Shown here piece after piece: positions 1 through 11,440 of a DNA stretch of 64,000 nt. A model generated the notes under the pieces. That model saw nothing but the letters and a program-made list of their open reading frames with translations, did no database searches and was not told the DNA's origin. This DNA is from Plumapathes pennacea. Lineage: Eukaryota > Cnidaria > Anthozoa > Antipatharia > Myriopathidae. The stretch is taken from the NCBI GenBank assembly GCA_964036295.1, contig OZ038463.1, positions 20,757,069 through 20,821,068 on the forward strand, given 5' to 3'. Within the stretch, counting starts at the first letter, position 1. Each line of letters opens with the position of its first letter. The translations under genes and the position numbers were made by a program.

Positions 1-18
1 AAACCGTCTTCTCCAGTT

Positions 19-369
19 TCAACTTTTAAAAGCGCTTGTGCACTTGCACTGAGGTTTGCATTCCTCAAACAGGAACGGATAACACATTTCGATCTGACGC
101 ACTGACCCAAAGTTGCTGTTAACTGCAGTAACACGGCAAGGATAAGTACCTAATATGGGAAACAGAGATAATTTTAATAAGATAACGTTGTATTGGTCAC
201 AATTATCCTATTACATATAGGCAAACTTATTCAGAAACAGACAAACATAAAGAACATAACAGTGATAAAATATGAAATGTCTTATATCAAGTAATACATA
301 CTTACCGCTGATGATCTTGTCAAACACATTTTCCAAACTTATGATCTGTTCTGTGCGAATATCTCTCAT
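19..369 (-). CDS. Possible two-exon small Cys-rich ORF
   Basis: I do not recognise this gene. Exon 1 is 369-306 (ATG at 369) with donor G|GTAAG. Exon 2 is 149-19, after acceptor ATTAG, with TGA at 21-19. The phases agree (64 + 131 nt) and give 64 aa. The second exon carries six cysteines in its last two thirds, ending in a CKPQCKC cluster. There is no signal peptide, so if real this is probably the 3' end of a longer gene. An upstream minus-strand Cys-rich stretch near 490-640 may belong to it, but I could not join the two in phase. Confidence 0.3.
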
Positions 370-1674
370 TTATAGCAAGTTTTTGCCTAATTTCCCTGTT
401 GACCTTGAAGCTGTAATGTTTAAATAAAAGCATGGTATTTCTTCCTGTATTTTTCTGAAATCCAAACAGGTGATAGGCCGAGTCCGCAGGATATTAAGCA
501 AGTTGGGGACAGAGAGCAGAACATAACGCCTTCACATTTACCTAATGGCTCAGTCCAATATGCCCAAGGGCAACTTTCCCTTCTCTTGGTGGATACAGCA
601 GATGTTTCACACGAAATAGAGAACATGGAACGTCTTTGTTATCTATATTTGGATCAGCTTCTTGTGAGTGAAATGCGCACATGGCCTATTTGAAAACTCC
701 GTCTTCCGAATACATATTGTCACTCTTTCCGGACCATGCGGATCTCCATGCATTAGCATAAAGCGATTTCAAAAACATAAAACTTCCGCCACATCCCTCC
801 TTTGGTGCGACATTTTTTTTTTCTTTTTTCTTGCCCAAAAAAAACTCAAATAGGGTCTTTAAAATATTTAAAATTGTAATTGAATTTCCAAAACTGGTAT
901 AATTAATGAGATACAATTATGTTTTGTATTTTCGCACGAAAGAGTTGGTTGACGATTGTGCAAACTTATCTATATATGTAGTTCGATTAAAGTGCAAGTG
1001 AATTTATATTTATTATATTAATCATTTCCGCGTAGTCAACAAGTCACGGTCATTGTATATCTATTCATTGGATATATTTCACACAACAACACTCCATGAC
1101 TGACTACGTAAGTAATTTTGGCCGATTGCGTATTACTAGTGTATTGTTTGTTTTAGACTAAAAGTAACTATACTTTGCTTGATGACAATCGTGACATATA
1201 ATTAAAGAAGATATAATCAGAGGCAGTCTACTTGTGGCCTAAAAATATATTAATACAACTTACTGACATCAATGTTCTTTTCTCCCAAGTAGTACCTTCC
1301 TGCATCAGTTTTCAACACAGCACAGTAGTTTGTCCAGGCAGTTTTAGAGCTTTTAGTCCACCCACGCTGGTATTGTTTTTAGTCTTTTTTTTTCTATGAC
1401 TGCAAGGACAGATACTTAATAATCATTGCAAACTTTGCAGGTAATGTGTTCTTGCCAGAATTCTATCCAAAGTTTTGGGTTTATTTTTCATAACTAAATT
1501 AAATTGTTGTAAGTAACACAGAGCTATTCAGAACTTGATCAGTGTTTATGAATACTAATCGGTCATTTTTAACCCCAAACAGGAAAATACTGTGAACCTG
1601 CGTAATACATTATTATCAAATAAAAAAACAATTTAATATTTCGAGCTATTAGTGTGCTTAAAGTTCCTTTATTA

Positions 1675-2030
1675 CACAACTTCACATTTTCGAGTGCAAA
1701 TAAAGGCCAAAACGAGTGAAAAGATGGAAACATATTGCATTCGTCAGAAACCAGATCAGCTGGTTTATTAGCTTATGTGAAAATTTTCGCAAGCAAAGTT
1801 TACGACCACGTCATTTTTTGTTCCATTTTGCGCGCTGCGAGAACCTTTGCCCTACTTCGTTTGTCGTATAATGAACAATATATTGCACGAAAATGTGTGC
1901 AATACGGATATATTTTTACTCACCAGTTGTATTTTTCTTGCCTGAAGCAGGCTTGAAAACAAATAAAACCGACTCGTGCAAATATTTCACCGTATTGCAC
2001 TCCTTCCCGTGTAATAACTTCTTTGTATTT
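1675..2030 (+). repeat. Dispersed repeat, copy 1 (partner 30470-30810)
   Basis: Shares long stretches with 30470-30810 in the same orientation. Both contain CTTCACATTTTCGAGTGCAA, then a TTTCGTTTGTCGTATAAT block, then a CCTGAAGCAGGCTTGAAAA block, and both end in a CCGTGTAATAAC segment. There is no coding capacity, and terminal repeats were not resolved. Confidence 0.7.
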
Positions 2031-4039
2031 GGCATACGTTTGTATTTAAAACCGAATTAACGTGATCAGTATCCGCGGGAAGTTATACTGCCAAATAGCC
2101 CACTAATGACAAAAAGCGTCAGTTTCTTCCTGATAGGAAAATAAATTCAGTATACCGATAAGAGAACCACCCGCTTCTATTGTTCTACAACCGGCACAAT
2201 GTTCAATATTCTATAATAGAAACGGATTTGCTCCGTAATTGTGATTAAGAACGAAAATGAAAAACTACACAAATCATAAACTTATGTCACCACCACAAAG
2301 ACATTACAAGTTCAACATGTGATGTGACGCTCAAAATGCAATATAAGGCCAGGTTAAGATTGCCGTTAACTGCAGCCCGTAAACCGCAAAAGAAAATAAT
2401 ATGATCTAATTTACGAGTCCCGCCTGCTAAAGGAAGCGATTTCTGAAATAAAAACAGGAACTTATTACTGCGGTATTTGACTTGCCCAAGAAATGTTTCC
2501 TGGTTTCGAAAAAAAAAAAAAAAAAAAAAAACAGAAATAAGAAAAATGCGGCTAACGCTACATGTAACTTTTTGCAGTTTGAGATTGAAGGTTTTTGGGC
2601 TGCGGAATACGTCGATAACCTTACGGCTTTCCTAACAAGACTGGTATCGCCAATGTATACCTGACAAGATCGCTTTACATCCAGCATGACTGTCTGCTGG
2701 GTTGAAAGTGTGTTTCTCATCCAAATACAGACACTTATGCAAACTGACTAGAAATAACTGCATATAAATATATATATAGTGGTCTTGCGAACAACTGACC
2801 TTTTCATTACATTTCTCTTTTCACAGCCGGTCTCAACAAGAAAAAGTAAACGTACTGTTGGGCATGCACCGAGCACCAAGGTTGCTACATCAGTGCTTAC
2901 CGAAAACGTGAAAATCTATCCTCAAGTGCAAGACTTGGATATTAAGTGATTCGTGGGTATGGAAGTAACTAAAGCGATTATAACGGCACGAGGGTGCAGT
3001 TATGATTCGAAAGCGAAGAACGACGATACAAAGACACATCCCATATGGATTGCCTGAAACTGCATATAGCTGATTAGGCACACATAACTTACAAGTCGGT
3101 TTACTTAGCATTAATTGCGCTTCACAGGGATACTTCACTATGGCTTGGGGGCCGAATTATCTCTCCCTGGGGGCGTGGACGGTGTTTTAAGCAGGGATTG
3201 GCAATTACCACAACACTCGTTCTTGTTCTATAGTTAGTCCATGTCTTAAAATTAACCAGTGTTACGTTGCAGCACCCAGTATTGGGTCTTATCTTGCAAT
3301 ACTGCAGTATCTGGATTGGGCCAAGAGCTTTTGTTATGCTACACGACGGCTTCTTCAAAGTTCTTTTACGTGGCGGCAAAGTGCTGTTTGCGAGAGTTTT
3401 TATTGGACAATAGATTCCGATAGCTCGATAAAAACTCGATAAAAACTCGGTAAATCTCACTAAATCTCGTGAAGCCAAAGCTTACAAATTGTTAGTCAAT
3501 GTATCAAACGAACGTAAACATGTTGCTCAAACGATGATTAGAATAACTACCGCAAAAAGCTCAAATAAATCAAAAAAGGCAGCTTGAGCTTTAGCCATGT
3601 TTCCGCTAGCCCGGCTGTACTACATTTGCGGGATTTGGTATAAGAACGACACTTGAAACAAATCATGTGTTTTCCATAGCACATTGCATTTGTTAGACCT
3701 TGTTAGACCTTGTTAGTCAGTACGACATATAGTAGTTTGCAGATAATTCTTTGCAATTTGGCAGGAACGGTTTATAAACCTCTGTATGCAAGTGTTATTA
3801 CTTAGTTGACCTTTCCAACTGTTCGTACTAGCCCTTCAAGATACCAAAAAGTATTGTATTTTTCATTAACTTATTTCCCTTTTTTTATACTACATTAAAA
3901 GGAGCCCCTTCAGGTAAAGGCCCGTTTCTTGAGAGAATAATGAGACACATTTGTCACTCGCCAAAACAGTCAAGAACTCAGCAAGTACATGGCCAGAAAT
4001 GCGGAACCAATGTGGGCGGGGTATTTACTCAACCACGTC

Positions 4040-4118
4040 TAACAAACTGTCACTCATGGTTGCGATGCGGCCTCGCTGATTGGCTCTCGACAAACCGGAT
4101 GTGGCATTGCAAAGCAAT
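4040..4118 (+). promoter_or_regulatory. Possible promoter of the chromodomain gene
   Basis: Lies immediately upstream of the ATG at 4119. It contains GATTGGCTC (an inverted CCAAT box) about 40 bp before the start and no clear TATA box. The start context AATATGGCGGCG is GC-richer than the surroundings. Function is inferred from position only. Confidence 0.3.
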
Positions 4119-5236
4119 ATGGCGGCGAGAAGAGAAGTGGGATTTTATTACACGCTTAGTTTGGTTTCGTCCGTCGATGTTTTTCAACATTTTGATAACA
4201 AGCGACTTAAAAGCTCGCAAAGACCATTTTACGAGGTGGAGCGACTGATTTCCAAGCGAGGAGAAAGAGAGGAGGTGAGCTACATGTAATGACTGAGTGC
4301 ACATGTCTTGTATATATCAATATTTCGATCTGTTTATGTTTTTTCTCCAGAACGTAGCGAGTTGTAAGTCTAGTAATATTGACCAAAAGGTGTTTGCTTT
4401 ATGATTATCGTTTAGCCAGGGGAATAACTTTCCTCGTTGTACGTTAAGCTTGAGACAGATCAGTGACGTGACGTAGCTGTTTTATATTTTTTTCTCGATG
4501 CTCCACAACTTGCATGTGTTCTCCTTGTGTAGCAGAATATTCATGCTTTCTCAACAGACCAAATATTTAGTGAAGTGGAAGGGGTACGCTCCCTTTGTCT
4601 CGTCATGGGAGCCTGAAAATAACATTACCCAAGACTGTATTAGGTAGGCTCGTGCTTCTAGATCCCCAATTTTTAGATAGGAAGGTTTTTTAATAATGAT
4701 CGTACTTCAGATTTACATTAAAAAGAACAATGAAAACCTTGTAAACCTAAAGTTGAATAGTTTGTGGAATTTATGAAGCACGTCTACTGCAACACTAGTA
4801 GAAATGCAGATAGTGAACATATATCAAGGTTGCTTATATGTTTGATGACCTCCAACTTGAAAAGTCTTGATTCAATTAGCATTAAAATTTTCTCGATTTA
4901 TTATTTCCCAGCACAACAAATGATGAACGTTAGCACTGGATGGAGCCTTAAGTCTAAATATAATATTTACACTAGAATACCTTCTCTGTTATGTCTTTCA
5001 GATATTTTGAAAAACTCTCACCACCTCTAGATATTGTTCATGAAGAGGTTGCCCGATTTAGGACCGCAACAAACCACCGCCTCAAGGGCAGATGTCGTCT
5101 GCCAGTTACAGTCTCTTTCAGGCGTGACGTTTTTAAGTTCTTATTCAAAGGAAAGGGCACGTCATTAGCTTCTTGGCAACTGCTTGGAGAAAGAGACTTT
5201 CCACAGATGTACTTTCCCATTGGATGGGACAGGTGA
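4119..5236 (+). CDS. Single chromodomain protein, 3 exons, 158 aa
   Basis: Exons 4119-4274 (donor GAG|GTGAGC), 4558-4643 (acceptor CAACAG, donor AG|GTAGGC) and 5002-5236 (acceptor TTTCAG, stop TGA) give 477 nt in consistent phase. The chromodomain starts at about residue 38 in FYEVERLISKR, crosses intron 1, and continues as TKYLVKWKGYAPFVSSWEPE followed by an NI...CI helix. The aromatic residues of a methyl-lysine cage (Y39, Y56, the W of KWKGY, the W of SSWEPE) appear to be in place. Chromodomains of this class bind methylated histone tails or act as chromatin adaptors. The C-terminal 78 residues (exon 3) are rich in basic and aromatic residues and unknown to me. There is no second chromodomain, chromoshadow or enzymatic domain. 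CAG|GTGATT overlaps the stop codon, so further 3' splicing is possible. The gene converges with the minus-strand gene at 5587-9247. It could be a domesticated retrotransposon integrase chromodomain, but no integrase is visible. Confidence 0.75.
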
Positions 5237-5586
5237 TTATATTCTCATGGGCAGAGTACTAAAATTTGGTTTCCCCTCAAAGTACGGCATTTTGTTACCA
5301 TGTCACCTAAAACATATATATCTGGAGAGTCTCAATCTGGATATGTTAGCTCCCAGAGCTTTTGAGGAAAAATGTACATTCATGTTACGAAAGAGAGCAA
5401 CAGGGGATTCATGAATGCTGTAGTTACACTGTATGAATATCACCTACATTGACCTCATTGTAAAATGAAACAGATTCAGGTTCATTTTATCTTGTTGCTC
5501 TCTTTCCTTTTTTGCATTTGAAGCTTTCTCATTTTTCTTTGGTTTTGATCTTGTGGACACATTTTCATTGTACTTGGCTGCCTCTG

Positions 5587-8500
5587 CTACTTGGGTAGCT
5601 TTTCTCTTTTTTCGATGTGGCTGCTCTTTGATGGTCGCATTCTAGTATCCCAATGCCCTTTTGGTGTACTGTCGATGTAGCTTTCCCTGTGCTGCAGCTT
5701 GTCCAGGAGGAATTGTGTTTGTGATACTTCAGCAGGAAGATCATGCTGTTGACATTTTCTAGTCACAGCATGTCTTGCACAGTGGTTATTGTTTTCCACA
5801 CCTACATCAAGAATTTACTTTTTAAAAACAGATCTTCAATTTTAGTATCATTGAATGTTTTGTGCAGGTGATCATATCCATATGAAGCCTGTGCAGTACA
5901 AATTCATAAATTATTTCATTGAGAAGTTGCTGAGAAAGACATCACAATTTGCTTTGATTAACTGCAGGACCCGGTTTTTCGAAAGCCGATTAGCACTAAT
6001 CTACGATTAAATGTCGCTAATTGAAGATTCAAATTTAATCGAGAGTTAGATTGCGTTTTTCAAACGCCGATTGGTGCTACCTAGAGTTAAATTGTGGATT
6101 AAATTTAATCTACCTCGCTAGGTTGATTAATTCGCTAATCGGGGAACAAAAGTTTCACCAAAACAAACAAAATGGCGGACTTACTATTTGACTTGGTCGG
6201 TCCGGAAAGGCAAGAAAGACAATTCAGGCTTCGAGACATGGCCCTTGACAATTTTACAAACGAAGAGCTCCGGTGCAGGTACCGCTTCGGCCGGGATTCC
6301 CTTCAGTTTCTGACGGAGCTTCTCCAAAACGACCTCCAGCACCAAACAAGACGTAACCACGCGTTGACACCGACCGTCCAACTTCTCGTCGTTTTGCGTT
6401 TCTTTGCCAGTGGGAGCTTCTTGCAAATTATTGGTGACACAGTTGGACTTCCAAAGTCCACTGTGTCTAAAATAATAACCGATGTGTCAGAAGCTCTTGC
6501 TGGCAAACAACACCAGTTCATCGTGTGGCCGTCTCGCGAAGAAATCCAAGAAGTGAAGGAAGGCTTTTATCGCAAAAGAGGCTTCCCAGGAGTTATTGGG
6601 TGCATAGACGGAACCCATGTTAGGATCCAGGGGCCAGCAGAACACAAAAACGACTTCGTAAATCGCAAAAGTTTCCATTCAATAAATGTTCAAGCGATTT
6701 GCAACCACAAAGGTAAGGACGTTTATGTTTGTGAAACTCTGATTGGACGAAATACAATGCAAGCAAGCTGCTGGTAAATTCTCACAACATCACTGATAAT
6801 TATTTTCTCCTGGTTTAGTTGGGAGAATAATGTGGGTGGGTTACTGTGTCCTCAAAATGTTTGAAATTAGTTAAATTTTAGTGTCAATTTTATAATAACA
6901 ATAAATAATAAATACTACCAAAAGGCACCAAGTATTTTTTCACAAGCCTAAGAATATTTTGCTCAATACTTGCCCGAGCTAAATCAGGTTGGGTAATATA
7001 CTGTAACACCCTGAAACCAATTCAAATACACAATGAACTGAACATGATAGAAACAAAGAACTTCTTTTATTTATTACTCATGCCTTGGATTTTCCCATGT
7101 TCATAGTTTAGGCACTGTTTGTTCTTTCAAGAAATAGTATTTTCCTTGTTCTTGCACAGTAGATACAAAAATGTTCAATATTTTAAATGGCATGAAATTG
7201 TTAAATTCAAACTAGTGCACTGAAGAATGACTCCTTTTGAACACTTGGAATCTATGGCAATTAGTGCAAGCAAAATAGCCCTTTAATTTATACACACTGT
7301 GAAATCAACGTACAAAATTTCTGTTAAAAAAAACACATACCATTCACTCCCAAAATTAAATTGATACAACACAAATACAACAAAACTTTCCTGTATATTT
7401 CTAAATATTGTTGTAAAACACAAATTTCCACTGGTTTGTCGTAGTGTGGACTCTTATTTACCATGATTTATGTCATTACATGGGCAAAAACATTTTGACA
7501 ACTTTTAGCACAAAAATAAAATCAAGTAAGCATGCAACGATGAGAAAATATTGAGTGAGCTACCTTCATTTTCTGAAATGTTAAAAAAAAAAATTCTGTC
7601 AGTCTTTCTTTCTTCAGAAGTGTTGAATATGAGGCAATTTTTAGCCAAGGATATTTGAGTTTGAGTGGCCTGCGAAATGCACCTTCACTTGTGTAGGATA
7701 TATTATACTTGATCCTGAAACTATCTTTGTAGCCACATGTTTGTACTCTTAAATAAGAAAGCCAAAGAATTAAACTGGGCAAAACAAAATTGGTCATTAC
7801 ATTAAAAGGATCCAAGAGAGAAAAATCTATGTTTTAACGTTTGTAGTTTCAATACATCTGCAGCTGTTTCCGAAGAAGTGTAATTTCAAGCTGAAGCTTT
7901 CTTTTTTTGAGCAATAAATTATCCTTCTTCAGTAACAGCGCTTCATACTGTTCCTTCAAAACGTCGCCAGAAGTGATCCTCCTTTTCCTCCCTGCACTTA
8001 CTGGCGGTTGAACTGTCAATTCTTGTTCTTGTTCTTGTTCTTGTTCGAGGACAACGTTGTTGACTGGGACGCATTCCTCGATGCTCGAAGCATCTATGGT
8101 CACGAGATCCGCTGTGTCCCCCTCTGCACACTCATCCGGTAGTTGTGCATCGACTTCCCCTATTAGAATCAGTTTGAGCTGTTACCCATGGATTATTCAT
8201 AAAACGGCATATAAGAGAGCGAGGATTCGAAACTTAATACAATCACATTCAACATGGCGGTCAACTTTTAATATGTTAGTCACATGATATAAACCATAGC
8301 AACCGGTAATTGTTTTAAATCTAATTATAATCTTTATGGTAACAAAAGTCACCAGTTTGCTCTGCTTCTGTTTACATAAAAGAAGAAAAGAATATGTCTC
8401 ACCAGTTTCAAATCCTCGGAGACCCGAGAAAGCTGGCGTGTCTCCCAACACTTGAATAATTTTTTCGCTCGAGGCAGATGGCGGCTTTGGTGCCGGACCC

Positions 8501-9247
8501 CCACCAGTTTTACTGGATTCACGGCAAAAAGACGTGAACTCTTTTTTTGCTGTGCTGTGTAAATTTTTCCACTTGTCTCGCACTTCTTGTACACTTCGGC
8601 TCGCCACTCCCAGAGCATTGACGAGCGTTGCAATTTCTTCCCAAACTTCTTCTTTCTTTCTATTTGTTACGTTGTTTGAAAATTTGGACGTGAGAATGTC
8701 CATGTTCCTTTCGACTTGTTCCGTGATGACGGCCACCTCTTCAACCGAAAAATTTGGTTTTCGCTTTCTTCCCTTTCCCTCTACTTCCTTTGTCTCTATT
8801 GTCGCCATTTTGTTTCTTTTTGCTGTTCTTTCAAAGTTCCCGCGAAAATTGTGCAAACGCGCGCGCTCTCAGTTGTATTTCCAGTTTAACCAGTTTAATC
8901 TTAGGTTAATCAGAGATTAGTTAATCCGAGATTAAATCCCACTTTCGGAAACGTCTTTCTAACCCTGGATTAGTTAATGCCGGGTCAGCAAATTTAATCG
9001 TGGGTTAGCCGCTAATCGGGATTAACACTAATCGGCTTTCCAGGAACCGGGTCCAGATGTAAAGCTTTCTGAGACGGCTATAGCTCATCAATATACCTTG
9101 ACAGCTGAACTGTTTGAGGTTGTTGTGCCTAGCCATCATCTGCCCAAGGTGGTATGCAGCTGCATGCATGTAGCATGTCACATTCTCAATTCTGTATCCT
9201 TGCCTTTTAGTACCCAGGCTTGTAAATAGAATGATCCAGTTTCTTAT
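5587..9247 (-). CDS. Conserved uncharacterised protein, last two exons
   Basis: Two minus-strand exons are supported. Exon n-1 is 9247-9097 (acceptor CATTTCAG, donor TGTCAAG|GTATAT). The last exon is 5801-5587 (acceptor TTGATGTAG, stop TAG). Phases fit: CAA G + GT gives Q-G, so the join reads FSCQG-VENNNH. The motifs NVTCYMHAAAYHLG and FSCQG-VENNN match, from memory, a widespread invertebrate protein family (T-P-Y-M-H...Y-H and F-S-x-Q-G-V-E-x-x-N). I cannot name it and no function is assigned. The tail after the motif is basic and Ser/Lys-rich. Upstream exons above 9250 were not found. The intron (5802-9096) contains a whole Harbinger element, so the intron is old or the insertion was tolerated. 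The family may itself be transposon-derived. Confidence 0.6.
5968..6010 (+). repeat. Harbinger left terminal inverted repeat
   Basis: Starts GACCCGGTTTTTCGAAAGCC and continues GATTAGCACTAAT. It pairs with 9011-9053. Further GATTAAA/TTTAATC motifs lie at 6010-6135 and may be subterminal protein-binding repeats. Confidence 0.85.
6172..6712 (+). pseudogene. Harbinger (HARBI1-like) transposase, N-terminal half only
   Basis: The first exon runs from ATG at 6172 to a strong donor AAAG|GTAAGG at 6712/6713 (180 codons). If intron retention is assumed, the frame reads on to a stop at 6777. A helix-turn-helix-like segment is visible (LPKSTVSKIITDV, residues 93-105), then the first catalytic aspartate in GCIDGTHVRI (D146), then the conserved VNRKSFHSINVQAIC. 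The expected second exon, with the WPGSxHDS-type segment and the second D and the E of the DDE triad, is not found in 6713-7848 in any plus frame. Full-length relatives are about 350-400 aa. The exon keeps an open frame, so the loss of the 3' part looks like an internal deletion rather than slow decay. Confidence 0.85.
6778..7848. other. Harbinger interior without recognisable coding sequence
   Basis: AT-rich stretch between the transposase exon and the accessory gene. A 97-aa minus ORF (7522-7815) is unrecognised and has no splice links. This is where the transposase 3' exon would be expected. Confidence 0.55.
7849..8808 (-). CDS. Harbinger accessory Myb/SANT-like DNA-binding protein, 2 exons, 238 aa
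   Basis: Exon 1 is 8808-8403 (ATG in the context GCGACAATAG on the complement, donor ACTG|GTGAGA). Exon 2 is 8159-7849 (acceptor CTAATAG, stop after LQMY). G + GG restores the codon and the joined frame is fully open (717 nt). The N-terminal half is a Myb/SANT-like trihelix: FSVEEVAVITEQVERN, then VWEEIATLVNALG, then VRDKWKNLHSTAKKE (residues about 15-95). A Pro-rich linker and an acidic EQEQEQEQE segment follow (CAAGAA hexamer repeat). The C-terminal 40 residues are a basic Leu/Lys coiled coil. In Harbinger elements this protein binds DNA and helps bring the transposase to the nucleus and to the ends. It is encoded opposite to the transposase, as in the family. Because the frame is intact, it could act on other copies in trans or be a candidate for domestication. 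Confidence 0.88.
9011..9053 (-). repeat. Harbinger right terminal inverted repeat
   Basis: Reverse complement starts GACCCGGTTCCTGGAAAGCC and continues GATTAGTGTTAAT. The flanking CAG at 9054-9056 duplicates 5965-5967. TTAATC-type subterminal repeats lie at 8895-9010. Confidence 0.85.
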
Positions 9248-10098
9248 CTGAAATGACATTAGTGAGTTGACACAAAAAACAGAGACATTAGTTCACTTGC
9301 ATTAGTTACTGTTTACAACTGCTGGTTTTAGTTCATATGCCTACCTTCATATTGTATTCTCGAGCTGAGGAGAGATTCCAAGAACTGATATATCCATAAT
9401 AGAGAATTTTGGAATCTCTGTGTTGATGCAACAGAAGAATGAAAATAGTATTTCATCAGGCATTTTAAGCGTATCTTAATTCCGATTAAAATGAAACTTT
9501 TCTGTCTCCTATTATAGGTGATGTAAAGGTTGTGTAAACCTGGTTGCTTAAATTTACGCCACGTTTATGTTAACACTAAACCTAACTTAAATTGATTTTT
9601 ACAGTTAGTATAGGCAGTTTAAATGCTGCGTAAAGTTACAATTTAAACAAAAACTGCGTGTGACTTAGCATGTATATACTTTCCATGCATATATGTTACA
9701 ACTTTGTTATACTGTGCCACCTGTTGAAAATGTTGGACAAATATCGGCTGCTGCTGTAGTAAAACCCACACTGTTATTTTCAGGGAATAATTTTCTCCCC
9801 ACAGATGGGGGAGGGGGGGGGTTCAAAATACTCCCATTTTTGGAGTTAAATGTGTGGGGTTATTTATATTCTTACATCGGAGTTTATTTTACTCTAGTCC
9901 CCAAAGTAGAGGTCTGTTGGTGGAGTAAATATTACTCCCCTTTTTGGAATGAAGTGTTTTTTATAAAACAACTATGATACCCCGCGCGCCCTGATTGGCT
10001 AAATAACCGTGTTAGATGAGAGTATACTACACGCTGAAGCGATACGCGATGTTTTTTACTTGACTAATTATTTTATAACAAAAATATATAACCTGTTC

Positions 10099-10246
10099 CC
10101 GTGTAATATAACCTCATCTAAACACTTGGGAAGTTGGGAGCACTCTCGAGTAGCGCCGGAAACCACTCGGTGGCCTCGTGGTTTCCTTCCGCTACTCTCG
10201 TGTTCTCCCAACTTCCCGCGTGTTTAGATGAGACTATATTACACGG
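10099..10246. repeat. Foldback (hairpin) element
   Basis: The left arm CCGTGTAATATAacCTCATC continues TAAACACTTGGGAAGTTGGGAG. The right arm is its inverted copy (CTCCCAACTTCCCGCGTGTTTA...GATGAGACTATATTACACGG). The two arms meet around a GGAAACCA/TGGTTTCC core, so nearly the whole 148 bp folds on itself. It looks like a MITE. No target duplication was resolved. Confidence 0.75.
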
Positions 10247-11340
10247 TGACGCGTTATCCCCGAACGAAGTGAGGGAAATATTTACGACGCTAATGCAGTA
10301 GTATTATCGCCTTATCGGAGACTCCAAGCGTGTCGCCATCTCGAAATCTAATGTTCGTGTGTTTGTTTGTGCCATACGACCTCGTCCCAAGGCCCTCCGC
10401 GTCGAGCGATCACAGCAGGCGAGGTTACATCGGCAGCTTAACTGTAAACCGCCATTTTCTTGGAGACATGCGATAGAGTACGAACTGAAGTGATTTTGTA
10501 CAACAAGATGCAGATACAAGGCCAAGCAGTTCGACGGACGGCTGTAAATTGCCCGGATATTTTGCCAGTGCATGGGAGGCAAGCTTTACTAGACGTAAAG
10601 CGGATTCTTTAAGGCCCAACTGGTCGACCTGAACACAATCCTAGACGCCAGTATTGTGTTAAAACGCAGACACTTCTTCAGAAAGGAATAGCAAAATACA
10701 GTCGGTGGAAATCGAACAATCACTGTGGCAAATTTCACCTTTCGCAATAACAGGAATGCAGTTTTCAGAATCCAAGTTTGACAAGATGACAACACAATAC
10801 AATGGAAAGTGGAATTTTCGTACTGTATGAGGACTGCTCTATACAGTGTATTTTGAAATCATTGAAGACGTAAACAATAGTGTTTTGGGTTTTGTTTCCT
10901 TTGCTGGAAAAGAGCTAAAGCTATGGCTTTCAGGAAGCGGTGAGTTTTGAAACTTTAATTCAATTAACGTTAAATACACTTTTGTTAAACGACGGTCGTG
11001 TTATCATTGGTATTTCAACAATTGCCGTATATTTTGTCGTTTGATGCCCCGGTAACTGTGATGAAGGCCAATTAGGATTATACTGTGATCTTTTCCCTGG
11101 TTTTCAAGGCTATTTCAGAGTGCCTTCGTGCAAGATTGTGTCATCCGATTCCTGACATGTTTGCATAATTTCATTGACAGTCTGACACATGCTGTGAAGT
11201 TTTGTCGCCGCGTTTGTTGGCACACTGTATTCAAGGATAAAATGTAACCGGGTTAAAATGCTTTTGCTTTTTGAAGGCTATTAAAGTAGAAAATATCCGG
11301 CCACTGCTTTCCAAATTAAACAATGTGTCTACTAGCGGGA

Positions 11341-11440
11341 CCCCCGTAAGATACTCGCTCAACACAATCGGACTTTGTATTATTTAGTGACCGGGTTTGC
11401 TCGCTCAATAAAATCGGACCTTCTATTATTTAGTGACTTG
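11341..11440 (+). repeat. Imperfect tandem pair of a ~50-bp unit
   Basis: The core CTCGCTCAACACAATCGGAC followed by TTTGTATTATTTAGTGAC occurs twice in a row (near 11355 and 11400). A third version, CTCGCCCAACACAATCGGGC, lies at 29401-29435, immediately before another tandem block. Confidence 0.65.

Larger units (their letters stand above)
370..4118. other. Intergenic, no gene supported
   Basis: I see no convincing gene. The stretch is AT-rich, with poly-A/T runs (2509-2531), a short TA-rich run (2762-2780) and one copy of a dispersed repeat near 1675-2030. A 118-aa minus ORF at 3122-3478 has no domain I recognise and no splice support, and reads like translated repeat DNA. Confidence 0.6.
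5968..9053. mobile_element. PIF/Harbinger DNA transposon with TIRs and CAG target duplication
   Basis: The ends are inverted repeats: left GACCCGGTTTTTCGAAAGCC..., right, reverse-complemented, GACCCGGTTCCTGGAAAGCC.... Similarity extends for about 33 bp, followed by further subterminal TAATC/GATTA repeats on both sides. The element is flanked by CAG at 5965-5967 and 9054-9056. A 3-bp target duplication is the superfamily rule, and CWG sites are known for one vertebrate Harbinger group. Inside are a plus-strand transposase exon and a minus-strand two-exon Myb/SANT-like gene, the standard two-gene Harbinger layout. The 3' half of the transposase is missing, so this copy cannot transpose on its own. 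Confidence 0.9.

Noticed and set aside
3122-3478. 118-aa minus ORF
   Set aside because: No domain, no supported splice sites and an odd composition. Probably translated repeat.
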